Positions 1 through 12,161 are shown, numbered from the stretch's first letter. The stretch: DNA of 64,000 nt from Pempheris klunzingeri (GCF_042242105.1 NC_092024.1:1633001-1697000), one strand, 5' to 3'. Numbers and translations are program-made. The notes: generated by a model not told the origin, from the sequence alone.

Positions 1-59
1 TGGGACTAAACCAGAGAACAGCTGTTGTTGTTAATGTGTCCAAACTTGAGAACAGAAGT

Positions 60-430
60 TGATTCGTTGTTCAAGGCCTTTGAAATAAAAAAACATTTTA
101 ACATTGTAAAAGTGTTCCTCTTACATTTTAACCTGGGTGCAAATGGCTTAATAATAACGGTCATTATGTGGCAGGACATTAGCGCCATCTACTGTCCACA
201 GGACCGACCAACACCCCATGATACCTAACATGGGAACGCTGGAACGACTCGACCCCTCTGCACTGCCCTGACATAAGAGTGATTCTGGAGGGTGAAGTTT
301 GTGGTCCTATTGAACTGTACTGTGGTATAGGGAGTTATTTAGCCCACCTCATTTGTATAAATAGGTTAGACAACGTAATAGAGACACCCGTCAGTTAGGT
401 GTACCTAATAAACTGGCTTTAACAAAGACA
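60..430 (+). repeat. Diverged fish interspersed repeat, 3' end
   Basis: The right part carries the string AGGTGTACCTAATAAACTGG at 397-416, which closely resembles a terminal sequence (ACCTAATAAAGTGGC) that I know from very many copies in teleost genomes. The preceding 200-300 bases, including a conserved-looking GAACTGTACTG segment near 310, fit the same family, but the left limit is a guess. No coding capacity is visible. The family name is not certain. Confidence 0.35.
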
Positions 431-1900
431 CAGAGGCGGTTCTCAGGGTTTCACTTGGTTGGTTTGGATGAGCTACATACAGGACACTGCAATGACTCCA
501 AGAGCCCTCTCACTTGATAGATGATGAATTGGCTGTTTTGTCGTGTGCTCTGTACTCTGTCTCAGTGTTTGAGCCTGTTTTCTATTGGTTTATCACACTG
601 TACAGCTATTTAACTTTTACTGTATAACACTGTTTTACAAATGAAACCAAACTAGAGCAAATAAGAAAAATGAAATATAGTATTTTACTCCAGCTATTAA
701 GTCCTCTTAAATCATTTTACTTCTCATCAGTTCACTGCTCTAATGTTGTCTTGATATCCTGGCTCCAGGATGTCACGTCAAATTCAGTCACTTGTCTCTT
801 TGAGTGCACATTAAGGCAGCAATGAAAAGCAACATCTGACAGATTTCTTCTGAAGAACTGAGTCTGGAAGCTAATTTGTGGACATTCATTGTTCTCATCC
901 ACTGTGGCTCTCTTGTTCAAGGTTAGCTCATGTGCGTGTGCTGTCGGGTCAGTCAATAAAACCGATCAGCCTTAAACCATCCATTGGCTCCATGTGATGC
1001 TGCCACATTCACACGGCATCACCCCAGCCGCAGGCACTCTCTCACCCACACACAGGCAGAGTTCACGGAGGTCAGTTCAGGCTCAGCCTCACACTGAGGG
1101 CGGCTGCCATGTTACAGCTACAGCCGACATGCCGTCCAAACACTGCGACCTGGAGTGTAGAAGCAGCCTGGTTCTGTGTGAAGCTTCATTTACAAACATT
1201 AACAAAAAGGAGTGTTTGGAGATACATAGGATGGATGCCACTGATAAGATGGTCGTGTCTTTTCACTATCCAAATCATGTCAACCTCTGACCAGGTAGAT
1301 GTTATGTAGTCTGACTGATCCATGCCATACTGGTTGTCTTTAAGTGGCTTTTAATCTGAAATTAGTTTGTGAATTAGAATTGTACGCAAATACTCCTGAA
1401 AATTAAACTTCTTGTTTTAACAACTCACCATACAGGCAGACACATTAAACCAGAATAAGGATGATTTTCAAAATAGCTTCTGCAACAAGCAGCAGTTACA
1501 GTACTAAACACTTTAATTTTCTAAGAAGACTAAGATTTGTTCAAGCAGACAGACATTTCACAGAAACACTGTGGAATCGATAAATAAATAACACGTACAA
1601 ATAGATAAAAGGTACACGGGGAAGGGAAATAAAACCTATACAAAAATAATGACGTCACAAACAGCATCTTACAAACACAGCAGCTGACCAGACAGCTAGG
1701 TAAGTACTGAGCCGGAGACAGACGAGAACTATGGCCACTAGAGTGTCAGCGGCAGCCATGTTGGCTCCTGTTCCACGGTGGCTGTGACAGGAATACACAG
1801 AGTTTTCAGGAGATTGTCCCGTTAGACGGTGTGACTGTTCGGCCATGACGCCGCCAGAAAGATCTACACGTTTGTATGACTTTGTTACATTCTGGCTTAC
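431..1900. other. Intergenic DNA, nothing recognised
   Basis: I see no gene, RNA or clear mobile element here. Short open frames are scattered and lack splice sites or family resemblance. It may include part of a long 3' untranslated region of the minus-strand phosphatase gene to the right, but I cannot place the end of that transcript. Confidence 0.5.
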
Positions 1901-1967
1901 TTACTTGCTCTTACTGCCAAATATCACCCACGCTAAAGGTGGCTTGTAACAAGGACATGTCTATGAT

Positions 1968-3023
1968 TTTATTTGTGGACATTTTACAGCTAACAGGACA
2001 ACCTACTGAACCCTCAGAGTGGTTGTTTATGAATACATTCAAGCCAACTGACCTTTTAACACGTCTGCCCTCTGACATTATGAAGGACATCGTTGAACAT
2101 TTAACACACGTTTGTTCTAGAGAAGCAGACCGAGCGCTGACAGCTCTGACTTGAGGACATCAAGACGGTAGAATGTGAAGTCGTTTCATCGGCCATGTGC
2201 TGCATTTGCATCAAGCTGAGTATTTTTTTATTCTTTACTTTTATTTTGAATATCGAATGTTTTCTAACTTGTCTGAGCTCTCTACCACCTGCGCCGCTCT
2301 GGATGTGGGACATTGATTTGGTCACTGAGGAGAGATTGGAATGAACAAATCAAACAAATGTGTGGATTGATGCGCAATAAACCAGCGGGCGTCTGAAAGC
2401 ACATACTGCCAACTATTCATTCAGCGTCTGCAGGTGTTGTGGTTTAGAACGAGTATCGAGCCGCAGACCAGTTTAACGTCACAATGAATTAGCTGTCGAA
2501 CACACTTGCTCACTGACACAGAATGTTCTATGATGTCCGACTCCCAGTGTCAACGTCAGAGCTAAAAAACAAGCGTGTTAGCATCAGCAGCATCACTGTG
2601 GCAGTGTGACACCTTCAAATGAATAAGTGTTTTTGACTTTTGGTTTCACAGTGATGCTCAGTTCTAATGAGCTCTGTTTGCCTGTGGGGTTTCCCTTTAA
2701 TGGGCTGAGTGTTTGGTTATTGTTGCTACATATTAAAAAGGTGAGGTTACAGACCTCGGAGCAGAAATAAAAACTTCTAACACGCTCCACTTGTTTTTAG
2801 GTTCATCTTTGATGTGAGATAAGAAGCTGGCTCTCTATGTTTTCACAACTTTGACATGTGGCCCTTAAATACTTGGAAATACACAAAGTGCTCTGAATAG
2901 GTTTCATTGGCTATAATGTTACCAAAAAAAGGTTTTACCCAAACACGTCCACTTTCCATTTAACACCAAGAGATGAAAGTGTCCTGTGAGGCTGCAGCCA
3001 AGATGTATGGGGGTTGGAGATTC
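1968..3023 (-). other. Probable 3' untranslated region of ptp4a2-like gene
   Basis: This lies directly after the stop codon (3,024-3,026) of the minus-strand phosphatase. It is AT-rich and without coding potential. Candidate AATAAA polyadenylation signals on the minus strand read as TTTATT on the plus strand at 1,968-1,973 and again around 2,227 and 2,240. Which one is used cannot be decided from the sequence, and the transcript may extend further left. Confidence 0.35.
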
Positions 3024-4962
3024 CTACTGTATAGAGCAGCTCTGTCCGTTGGCGTCTTTGGAGCGCAGACACAGTTTGGGTTTGTAGTTTTCCAGGTAAA
3101 GCAGCTGCTTGGAGTTGAACGCTCCACGACGCTTCCTGACAATATGAAAGAGACGTTACGCTCAAAACGAGGAACAGTGCTCAGGAGGAGAATGGCCGCC
3201 GTGTGATGTGGATGCATGAGAAGAGCGCACAGAGCAGCTGTGAGTAGAAGCGAGTGAAAGGGAGAACAGTGGAATCAGTGTCTTGTACTCACAGCCTTAT
3301 GAAGTGCACGGCATCTTCATATTCCATCCCACACTCAATTAGAGCCAGAGCCACCAACACAGGAGCTCTGAGGACAAACAACAAGTAGATTAGCATGTAC
3401 GACCATGTGCTTGGGCGTCAGCCCTGTATGTTCTGTATGAACACAGCTGTATGAGCTCTGTGTTTGTAACAGATGAATTTTCCCTGCACCTCTTCATCAA
3501 GTTAATACCAAATGTTTCTTTGAGCCCTTGAAGCTTAAGATCAAAGTGGCACAGCAGAACATAATCAGCACGACACGGGTCACTTACGGTCATACAATTA
3601 ACCCAATTCATGTTGTTTTCACAGAATGTGCAGTCAATTGTCTTCTATATAAACGTACCCAAAACCAACATTATGGATCTTTCTCGTCTTATCTACAACT
3701 GCTTGCGCACAGCGTGCCAGATATAAAAACCAAGTGTTCAAAACCATTTAATATAATATAGAACCTCTACTTCTGCATCGACAGCAAATACAAAGCTATA
3801 TTCAAACAGCTGATGAGCATTTCTGATAGAAACACTGAGAAATAGCTGATTTAAGCTACATGGACACATACAGTAAAAAAGGTGACTTTGTTAACTGTGG
3901 ATACAGAACAAACGCAGAGCTAATTACTTTTTACTGCTTTTACTGAAGGAATGTAGAGTTGGTATTCAATGAAGAAAATGTGATTTGAGCTGAAAATGAA
4001 CTATTTGGCTGTGATGTAGGTGTGCTGCTGTGTTAACAATTTAGAAAAAGTGTAATACGTTTCGGTAGATGGTTGTTAGCTACTGTGAAAAACTGTAAAA
4101 CAAAAGATTACATGAATCTGAAAAAACATAATCTGAGCTCAACCTGCCTTGGTCAATTCATCCTGGCAAGCTGTTCATATGTAATACACACAAGTTAAAT
4201 CCTGTGTCTAGTGCACACTAACCGTCCTAGTCCAGCAACACAGTGCACAGCCACACAGCTGCCGGGCTCCTCTTTAAACTTTGTCTGCAGCAGGTTCAGC
4301 CAATCGTCAACCACCTGGTCTGGGGGGGCCGAACCATCGTCAAACGGCCAATCCTGCAGGGGAGATCCAGCCTTTTATTTGAGCTCGCCAATTTGTTGCA
4401 ACATAATCTAAAAGTGCACACGTTCGTTTGGAGACGAGCATTTTTCACTGGTCATTGTTCTGTTGCCATGCCTGCAAATCCCTGTAACAGGAAACTTTTA
4501 AGATCAGCTGAAGGCCCACTGCGCCCACTGCTCCGGGCTGTCATGGCAGACGCACTGGAATAATGCATTTTCACCCCTCTATAATGCTGCTTAGGTACAT
4601 TCTAATATTGTAGATCATTGTTGGGTTTAGTCTGGTGTTTAATCTGTGAGTCTGTGTCACTTACTAGGACTTGTATGCCTTCTTGTTCCACTGGGGTCTT
4701 GTCATACGTAGCTGTACACACTCTCACCAGGGTGTTGACTCCATAAGCTTTCAGATCCTAAACATCAAAACACACTTTTTACATCAAACCCCGTCACTGC
4801 TGCTTCCTCTATAAATAAAAAGAACACAAATGAAGGCTATAAATGAGTTATTAAAATGCGTGTTACCTCTATAAACCTTCCCAGTTGTACGTTGGTGGGG
4901 TTGTGCGTAATCAGGAACCTCAGACAGTCGTAAGAGATCTCCACTGGAGCCGGTCGGTTCAT
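3024..4962 (-). CDS. ptp4a2: Protein tyrosine phosphatase type IVA (PRL family), PTP4A2-like
   Basis: PRL phosphatases are small prenylated dual-specificity-type phosphatases of the plasma membrane and endosomes that also bind CNNM magnesium transporters. Five coding exons join in frame: 4,867-4,962, 4,665-4,757, 4,223-4,353, 3,293-3,367 and 3,024-3,135. All have GT-AG borders, and together they encode 168 residues (human PTP4A2 has 167). Visible marks are the start [11 protein letters not shown] (PTP4A2 and not PTP4A1/3, which begin MARMNRP), Cys46 in RVCTATYDK, general acid Asp69 in DWPFDD, the active-site loop HCVAGLGR with Cys101, the [15 protein letters not shown] block and the CaaX box CSIQ. 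The C-terminus differs from the usual form: PKLCLRSKD replaces the basic PKMRLRFRD, and CS replaces CC. The ATG chosen is the family start; upstream exons are non-coding. It could be one of two teleost ptp4a2 duplicates. Confidence 0.93.
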
Positions 4963-7134
4963 GTTTAGACCCAGAAAAGTTTGTTGATGAAGAAAAACAA
5001 AGATAAAGTACTGTGCTTCACAGAATGGAGAGGAAGAGGGTTCAAAGAGGAATCAAAGTGAAAGTCTTCTGGTTGGTTTTTTTTTTTTTAAAAAGGGAAA
5101 AAAATTTAAATGAAAAAACACTTTACAATTAACTTCACTGACTAGTGCATCTGTGTGCTTCAAGGGAAAATAATGTAAATATTCTACTCCTTTGGTGATA
5201 AAAAGTCAGTCTGAATAAATAATAAAAAAGACGAGACAAAATTCTCCAGATAGAAATGCGGAGGATCAAATTTTTTTCTTGGCAATGAAGAAAAAACTCA
5301 AATTGGCTTGGCTAAAGACAAAAACTAAAAAACAAGCAGAGTGGGAAATAAAAGACTGGAGAGAGGAGACTCAAAGTCCTGAATTAAAAAAAAAAAACAG
5401 ACAGAAAAAAAGATCTGTCTTTCCTTCCCTTCAGATTTCTAGCCCATTCAGAGAGGACTTGTACGATTCACAGTAGATGATGAAGAAAAGAACAGCAGGA
5501 GAGGAAATGAGCTGAGAGGAAACTCCTGGGATAAAACGAAAGCCTCCCCTACTCCCCAGGACAGGTGACAGGCTGGAGGTTGGCTTGTCTTCATATGGGT
5601 TGACCAGGATGGCAGTAAGGACCTATGAGGACATGGAAACATTCATTCATTCATTCTTACTTTATTATGATATGGCCTTTCTGTCCATTCATCTATTCTC
5701 CATGAAATAGTTAACCTGTAATTCTAGTGTGAATTTTATCTGATTTCCTTTAACTGGATGCACTTGTACCAGTTTCTAACAGGCCACATGACTTCCTGCA
5801 TAAAGGATGTGCACTTAAACCTGTATTTATGTCACAAATGATTCACACAATTATGCACATATATTATCTACTATCCACAGGCTATATATATATATAGGCA
5901 AAAAAAATCACCAGTTTTTGAGGACCAGGCTTTATAATACACACCTGTGTGTGTGTGAATGGCAGTGTTTGCGCCTAGCTGGTGTCTCCTGTTCACTTGT
6001 CCACAATAAGCAGCAGGTGCTGGGCTTGGCAAAACTCCCCTCCAAGCCTCGCAAACGCCATACATGTGCAGCCTGAGAGAGAGACAGGGAGGGAGGGAGA
6101 GAGAGACAGGGAGGGAGGGAGAGACAGGGAGGGAGGGAGGGATCAGGTGTGATGTGAGCCTGCTGATCTGCACTGTATCCAGAGAAGCTGACTGAGGAAG
6201 TACACTCACTGAGATGAGAGCTGAGGAGATGGTTCATTGAGCGGACACAGGAAAATGTGACGGCTCCGGGATGTAGACACACCATTGATGATGATGCTGC
6301 TGCTTTCTGGGTCCTGGCTGACAACGGCCCGCTAGCTTCCTGCTAACCTGCTGCCAGAACACAACCTGTTAATGATGCTCAGCACACGTTACCTAACTTT
6401 AGTGGCTCACTGCATTACGGACTTATGAGAATAATTCTTAACGTCAAATCCCTTCCCCAAGCGAGGCCATTAGCCACCGAGCAGCCTGCATCCCTGCACA
6501 GCGGAACAACGTGATATAATCTACCGGATTCTCACTGGAGTTCCGTGTAAATACCGGAACGTCAGACTGTTAGCTTAACGTTCAATTACCAAAGGTCTGA
6601 TTTACACCTGCAAGTTGCCGACAGTAACATTAATTATCCAGTGATTGACAGTACGGTACAAGTAGTTAGAAAGTCAGTGTTTAACGCTAGTAACCTTCCG
6701 TTAAAACAATAATTTAGTGCCTGTGCAGCAGAAACAACCTGCTGAGATGTTAGCGTTAGCCACGGCGATGTTCTACCGTTAAAACACCCAACAACCAGCA
6801 GCTAGCTTAACGGCACTGGTAGCTGCCCTTTAATAAAGACACACACATCACTGTCGAGCCGACAAATGTTTTAACACACCCAGCTTAAGATGTTAAAACA
6901 TGATGTACAAACTACATCCCCAGACCAGCGTTACCTGTTAATCAACTACGCCATCTGTCATTAGAGGCTCCGCCGCCGCCAGCCGGGTCATGAAAGCAGG
7001 TCAACAGCCATGTCCACAGAATAAAGAGCAAGCTAGCACCTCCAGGCTAAAGCGCTCCCACAGCGGGCTAACGCTGTTAGCACGAGCTAACCAACAGTGA
7101 CAGTCACACACTCGGACTGGACATGTCTACTTAC
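4963..7134 (-). other. 5' leader intron(s) of ptp4a2-like gene
   Basis: This is the stretch between the first coding exon and the likely first non-coding exon. It has no coding signal. Further possible minus-strand splice donors lie at 6,934-6,935 (CAG|GTAAC) and near 6,344 (CAG|GTTAGC), suggesting alternative leader exons. It contains a purine-rich minisatellite at 6,072-6,142 and a short TA run near 5,883-5,897. Confidence 0.45.
6072..6142 (+). repeat. Purine minisatellite (GAGAGACAGGGAGGGAGG units)
   Basis: Three to four imperfect copies of an about 20-base unit made of GAGAGA, CAGGGAGG and GAGGGAGG follow each other. On the opposite strand this reads as a pyrimidine tract in the first intron of the phosphatase gene. 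It is likely length-variable. Confidence 0.8.
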
Positions 7135-7350
7135 AAAACGCAGTGGTTTCACGAAAAATCCAGACGCTTCTAGTGACAGAGAAGAGTCTGCGAGGGAGAC
7201 ATGTTGAACAGGAATGTCGAGTTAGCATCAATACACACCGAAGCTTCCGGCCGCGAGCTTTGTGCAATAAAATATCTGTTGCGCTGTTTTAAAAAAAAAT
7301 CATGACTGTTTTAATTTGTAGGCAAACCATTTCACTTCCGGTATTAGCCT
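7135..7350 (-). promoter_or_regulatory. Promoter and non-coding first exon of ptp4a2-like gene
   Basis: A good minus-strand splice donor (GTTTT|GTAAGT, exon end at 7,135) follows a CpG-containing stretch that reaches about 7,260. Two ETS-type CTTCCGG motifs occur at about 7,243 and 7,335, a common mark of TATA-less housekeeping promoters. No open frame lies in the exon. The transcription start is not fixed by the sequence; about 7,220-7,260 is my estimate. Confidence 0.5.
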
Positions 7351-7447
7351 GTCACCTGCTAGCTTGACGAATTAATAGAAATCACATGCTGGATGCTGCT
7401 GCTTTATTTTATGCATTTGTTATTGCATCTATTATTATCATTATCAT

Positions 7448-7493
7448 CATTGTTATTATTATTATTATTATTAGTAGTAGTAGTAGTAGTAGG
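7448..7493 (+). repeat. Trinucleotide microsatellite (ATT)n(AGT)n
   Basis: An ATT run passes directly into an AGT run, about 45 bases in total. It is a compound microsatellite in intergenic DNA. Confidence 0.9.
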
Positions 7494-8033
7494 CATCAAG
7501 CTTAAACTTTAATTTATGATATTGGTGTTCCCTACTCCCTTAAAGTCAAGTGTTATTAATCCAGGCATACCTGAAAATTCTATTTCATGTTTACCTAATA
7601 TGTATACTGTATGGTATTGTAAGGTAAACTGGAAGTGTCAGGATGATGTTGAGATCATTGCTGCCATCTACTGTTGGAATGAATCTGCCAGCATGTAACT
7701 GAGTGACACAGTGAGCGAGGGAGAAACACTCCAAACTACAAATCACATTCTTTTAAATGTGTTTGCGGTCAGTTTTGGGGGTTTGCATGATTCATGGTTC
7801 AGGAGTAGAGGCAGCACTGGTAATGTGTCTCCTGTGCAATTTATAGCTTGACCTTTAACCTTTACATATTAAGCAACTGCATCATATTATATGCAGCTAC
7901 TGTATTTCAGATAAACTGTTGTAGCCTAACGACATTATGAGCCATGTTGTTTTTGCTCTGGCAGATGCATCCTGCCCCCCTTCAATTTTGACAACAGAGG
8001 AGCGCCATTGAAGCATTTTCATAAAGAACCAAG

Positions 8034-8261
8034 ATGGCTGTGTGCTCTGTTGAATCCACTCTTGCATCAGTATCAGACAAACTGGACGGTATATTTTCTC
8101 TTAAAGAAGAACAAGAGACGTTTTTTCATAATAAAAATGTGTTTGCCATACTTCCAACAGGATGTGGTAAAAGTTTAATTTACGCTCAGTGCTACGTCAC
8201 ACATGTCATTGCTCTGATTGGTTGTAAGTCTACCCAACTGGATATGGAAAATGAAAAATGA
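8034..8261 (+). pseudogene. Relic of a RecQ-like helicase from a repeated element
   Basis: The frame encodes 75 residues. Residues 23-27 (LKEEQ) resemble the RecQ Q-motif, and residues 36-50 (VFAILPTGCGKSLIY) form a Walker A motif in the RecQ style (VFAVLPTGYGKSLIY). After these 50 residues the match stops and the rest (CYVTHVIAL...) is unlike a helicase; motifs Ia to VI are absent. I read it as an internally deleted copy of one of the mobile or multi-copy RecQ-like genes of fish genomes. No active enzyme can be made from it. The host element class is not clear to me. Confidence 0.55.
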
Positions 8262-8480
8262 TCTGAGAGGTTCCAGACCGATTCCAGGCTAAAACTGTTG
8301 CAGCAAGTTACTACAAATGTTCCACACACTAAATGTTTTCAAATCTGTTTTTAGATTGTATTGTGTTTCTGCCTTTTGAACACATCGCTCACTGTAAGAG
8401 CACATTTGCATTGCTCCCTGCTCTTTGTACAAGATCGACGAGGGAGTGGCATCTCTGTGTCTTTCTTGACTCTTTCTCCT

Positions 8481-8504
8481 ACACACACACACACACACAC
8501 ACAC
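8481..8504 (+). repeat. (AC)n microsatellite
   Basis: Twelve uninterrupted AC units. A complementary GT tract lies about 145 bases to the right. Confidence 0.95.
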
Positions 8505-8647
8505 CACAGGCATTATTGTTGGCAAGGATGGATGTTCTGCTCAGTAAAGCATATGTGTCTGCTTCTTTACCTATTTATAAGGTGTTAGGTTACATGGCTT
8601 GTAGGAGTGCCTGGATCCTGCAAACTGACAAGACAGGGCATGTATAT

Positions 8648-8648
<1 letters not shown>

Positions 8649-8682
<34 letters not shown>
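8649..8682 (+). repeat. (GT)n microsatellite
   Basis: Seventeen GT units, complementary to the AC tract at 8,481-8,504. Confidence 0.95.
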
Positions 8683-8685
<3 letters not shown>

Positions 8686-8689
8686 ATGA

Positions 8690-8879
8690 CGTAGCAGCTG
8701 CTGAATCTGGTTTGGCAGGATTTCTGAGGGAAGGGCGAGAGAGCAGAGAGACAGACACAGAGAGAAAAAGGAGCTGAAACTCGTTTCTACTTCAGTACAT
8801 TTTTAACTTAACTGGTTTTGTACGTAAACCTTCTCCTGGTGGCGTCCACGTACTGGGGATTTGGGGGCTTCATCACTAG
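8690..8879 (+). other. Possible non-coding first exon of the connexin gene
   Basis: The segment ends in a strong splice donor (CACTAG|GTAAGG, GT at 8,880-8,881). The connexin ATG exon has a clear acceptor (CTTTTCCAG ending at 12,119), so at least one upstream leader exon must exist. A TTATAA sequence at about 8,574 could serve as a TATA element. The link is inference only; the real leader exon could lie elsewhere in 7,400-12,100. Confidence 0.22.
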
Positions 8880-10738
8880 GTAAGGTTCTTTTTGTTAGAT
8901 TTTCATTAACTTAATTGAAATACAGGCTTAAAGTCAGTACGGTAAACCAAGAACTGCAGCCAGCAGTGTTTAGATGTAACACAGGCTCAGTTTCAGCAGT
9001 GTTGTTCTCCTTATTTACCCTAAAACAACATGGATACATCTTGTTATTCGTGCCAACAGAAGGACAAAAGTGCCAGTTTTCCACCTAAAAAAAAAGATAT
9101 AATGGGAGTAACTTTTTCTTTCCTTCTTCTTGCTTCTCCTTTTGCTGTGACTAAGACACACATTTCAAGTCTGGCAAGACATTGAGCAATCAGTACATAG
9201 ATACACTGACATGAAGCAAATGTGGAGTTCATATAAACTGTATGAGTCAACACACAGGCAGAGCGGTTGTGGAATGTAGCCCTCTTACAGTAAAAGCTGA
9301 AACTTTCCACCCACCCACACACACACACTATATAAAGTCATTTATTTTACAGTAAATTATATGTTATTGGGTTTTTAATGATGGAGAAGCAGGATTTAAC
9401 GATTTCCTCAAATTAAAACAGTTTGCTGAATGTCAGTGTTTGCCTCTGTATCCCTTCACACCAACAATGGAGGTCATTTTCAGGTGACCATGCACTGAGC
9501 TGGACCAGAGCTGATGTTCCACAAAGGGCCGCTGTCAGAGTAACGTCACCACACGCCTCAGTGCTGCTGAAACCTTTTTTTATTTAGCCTATATGAGAAA
9601 GACAAATTAAGTGGCAATAGAGTTAATCCAGAGTTTCCAAGTGTTAACGCTGAAAAGTCCTCAGTGCTGAGCCACTCCTGTTTTCCCAAATCTAAATATT
9701 TTAGTCTTTCCTAAACAGTGCGTGATCCTGAACCGCTCCAGAAACCATACGGGCCTGAGGATGGCAGTATGGATTTATTTGTCTTTAATATGCTATCTAT
9801 CCATCCAGTATGTGTGAGAATCATCGCATAATGATAACAGCTATCTGCAGAGAAGCTTACATTTTTCCATTCCTTTGAAAAACACTCACATAACCTAACC
9901 ATCTAACCATCTAACCATCATTGGTTGGTTTCTAAATAGTAGAAGACTTTCTGCACTTAAAGTCTGATTGTTGCCTGCAGTGAATGGGAACAAACATGCG
10001 GTGGAACACTGCATTAGTCACACATTTGTAATGAATTCATGTCTGTTACTGTGTTTGAAAGCATCAGAAAAAGAAGACCATACAGTATTTGTGCATATTT
10101 GTAAATGTCCAGTGTCAGCCCCATGTGCTTACAGAGACCATAAGAGTTCAATAGAAATCTGTGCACTGACTGTGTACATTAGATTTTGAGCGCACGCACA
10201 AATACATATTTGTTTAACACACACTCATACACACACCGGCCGGTCTCTAGGTAACATAAACTCTGAAACCACACACATGTTCCAGGAGGTTCATGATTGA
10301 ACTTGTATTTATACTGGACTAATGACGCTGGGCTGTTTCATCAATGATCCTCATTACCTTCGCACACATGCTAGTGTTTCCACTGTGTTCATTTAGCAGC
10401 AGCAGGCCGGCACGTAGCAGCTGCGATGTCCACTGTTAACACACGCAGCAGCTGTGTGGGCACAATTAGCAGCGTCCAGGGTAGACCAGAGAGATAAATA
10501 AAGACTTCAATACATAATGTGCAACCACTGTGTGTGCATGCACAATGATGAATTGTAAGCATCATACGCCAGCTTAAAATGCTGCTATGGTCATGTGTAC
10601 ATGCTTAACAGCCAGCTGCAGTAAAGGCTATGGTGATACCATTATACAGCCTTTTTCAATGGCAGCTACTTTATGTGTAAAAGGAATTCAACAAATCCTT
10701 TCATTTTAACACTTTAGTCTCATTACTGTAAATTCAAG
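8880..10738. other. Intergenic or leader-intron DNA, nothing recognised
   Basis: No gene or RNA was found. The stretch is AT-rich with short repeats such as CATCTAACCATCTAACCATC near 9,898-9,918 and a short CA run near 9,313-9,328. If the exon proposed to its left is real, this is intron of the connexin gene. Confidence 0.45.
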
Positions 10739-10747
10739 TCCATCATG

Positions 10748-11178
10748 GACGACCCCTCTCACCCCCTGCACGGGACTGTGGGGGCCCTCAGCAGCTCCTT
10801 CAGCAGCAGGCTGAGGCCCCCACCCTGCAAGAAGGAACGCTACCGCAGGTCATTCCTCCCATCAGCCATCAGACTCTTTAACAGCAGCATCACTGGCTGA
10901 TGTTAACACCCTGTTTTTCCACTCATATCATTCCACTCCTTGATATTCCTGTCCATACTTGAACATTTCACATTTTATTTTATGATACATAGTGTAAATA
11001 TCCCGTAATGTAAATATTCCACAGTGTAAATATTTATTTATCATCACAACACATATTTATTTTACTATTGCTTTATTTTCCAATGTTGCTTTTATTCACT
11101 CTTTCTTGTCTATTGTTGCTGCTGTAACATGTAAATTTCCCCCTATGAGGGATCAATAAAAGAAGTCTAAGTCTAAGT
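10748..11178 (+). mobile_element. LINE 3' end (CR1/L2-type non-LTR retrotransposon)
   Basis: A 50-codon frame (10,748-10,900) has the typical C-terminal peptide of fish L2/CR1 reverse-transcriptase proteins: HPLHGTVGAL, then RLRPPP, ERYRRSFLPSAIRLFNSS and a stop. A 3' untranslated part follows. It ends in a short hairpin-like CCCCTATGAGGGATCAATAAA and a tail of repeated TCTAAG units (up to 11,178), as expected for this class. The 5' part is missing, the usual result of incomplete reverse transcription. The clade within CR1/L2 is not certain. Confidence 0.75.
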
Positions 11179-11329
11179 ACATAATAACACCAAGATTTTA
11201 CAACACTCAACAGTGTTTTGTATCATCATTAGAACAGTTGAACAGAGCTGTAGCAATGTGCTTCTTTACAGCAGACATTTTGACTTGTTGATGGTCACGT
11301 ATCCTCACATGAAATAGCAAGTGTACACT

Positions 11330-11482
11330 TTTTTCAGATGGAAACCTGAGCGTCAGGCTAGCTGTTTCCCATTCTTTCCAGTCTTTGTGCTAAGCTAAGC
11401 TAACCAGCCGCTGGTTCCAGATACAAATTTTGCTGAAGTTGTTATTTCTGTATTTCACAAAAATGTCAAACTATTCCTTTAC
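11330..11482 (+). repeat. Fish interspersed repeat (GCTAAGCTAAGCTAACC family)
   Basis: The block holds TAGCTGTTTCCCATTCTTTC, then CCAGTCTTTGTGCTAAGCTA and GCTAACC, and ends AATGTCAAACTATTCCTTTA. I recognise this order from a very common short non-coding repeat of percomorph fish. A relative with both terminal arms lies at 46,143-46,358. It has no coding capacity. Confidence 0.6.
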
Positions 11483-12161
11483 GCTGAGTTGTTACCTGCC
11501 TGTTTAAAAAGTGGCGGACAGCAGCACTATCATGACCAAATTTTTTTTATGTCGGTATTTAAAGAACAGATTGCAAATATTGACTCATCCATCAGCCACA
11601 GCAGCCAGCTGACAAAGACATTTATTTTCCACGCTGAGCTGAACGTGACACGACTTCACTTTGTCTGGCCTGTGCACATCTTGTTATGGCTACTGAAGCA
11701 TGAATTTTCATTAGCGAGGAGCCTGATAATATTAATAATCCTGAATATTAATTTACGAAGCATTAAAAAAAATGTGAGCAGGCTTTCTCCTCAATGGCCT
11801 GCAGACATGAGATGAAACCATGCTTCTGGATGGTAGATCTGCTTTTTATTTTGAATTATATAACAAGCTTATACAAGCCCATGCAAGTCAGACACAGCAG
11901 TCCTGGGAGCAGCTGCTCCATTAATGTCACCGACTTACATCTGTTAGATTGGGTAAGATGAGGTCTAAATTGAACTTTACTATTGCAATAGAGCGCAAAG
12001 CCATTCAGGGGAAATATCAAATATCTAAGGGGATCAGAGGAGTAATTCAGCTCTAATCTTTATCCCGTCACCAGGATGAGCGCTCATAACCCTCTTTTCT
12101 TTCCTCCTGTCTTTTCCAGGGTGCTCTTGTGTCTTTCACCCGGGCCGGTGCAGCAGCAGGG

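Noticed and set aside
1655-1846. A 63-codon minus-strand frame with a hydrophobic stretch (LVAIVLVCLRLSTYLAVW)
   Set aside because: It lies in the presumed 3' region of the phosphatase gene; no conserved features beyond one hydrophobic run.
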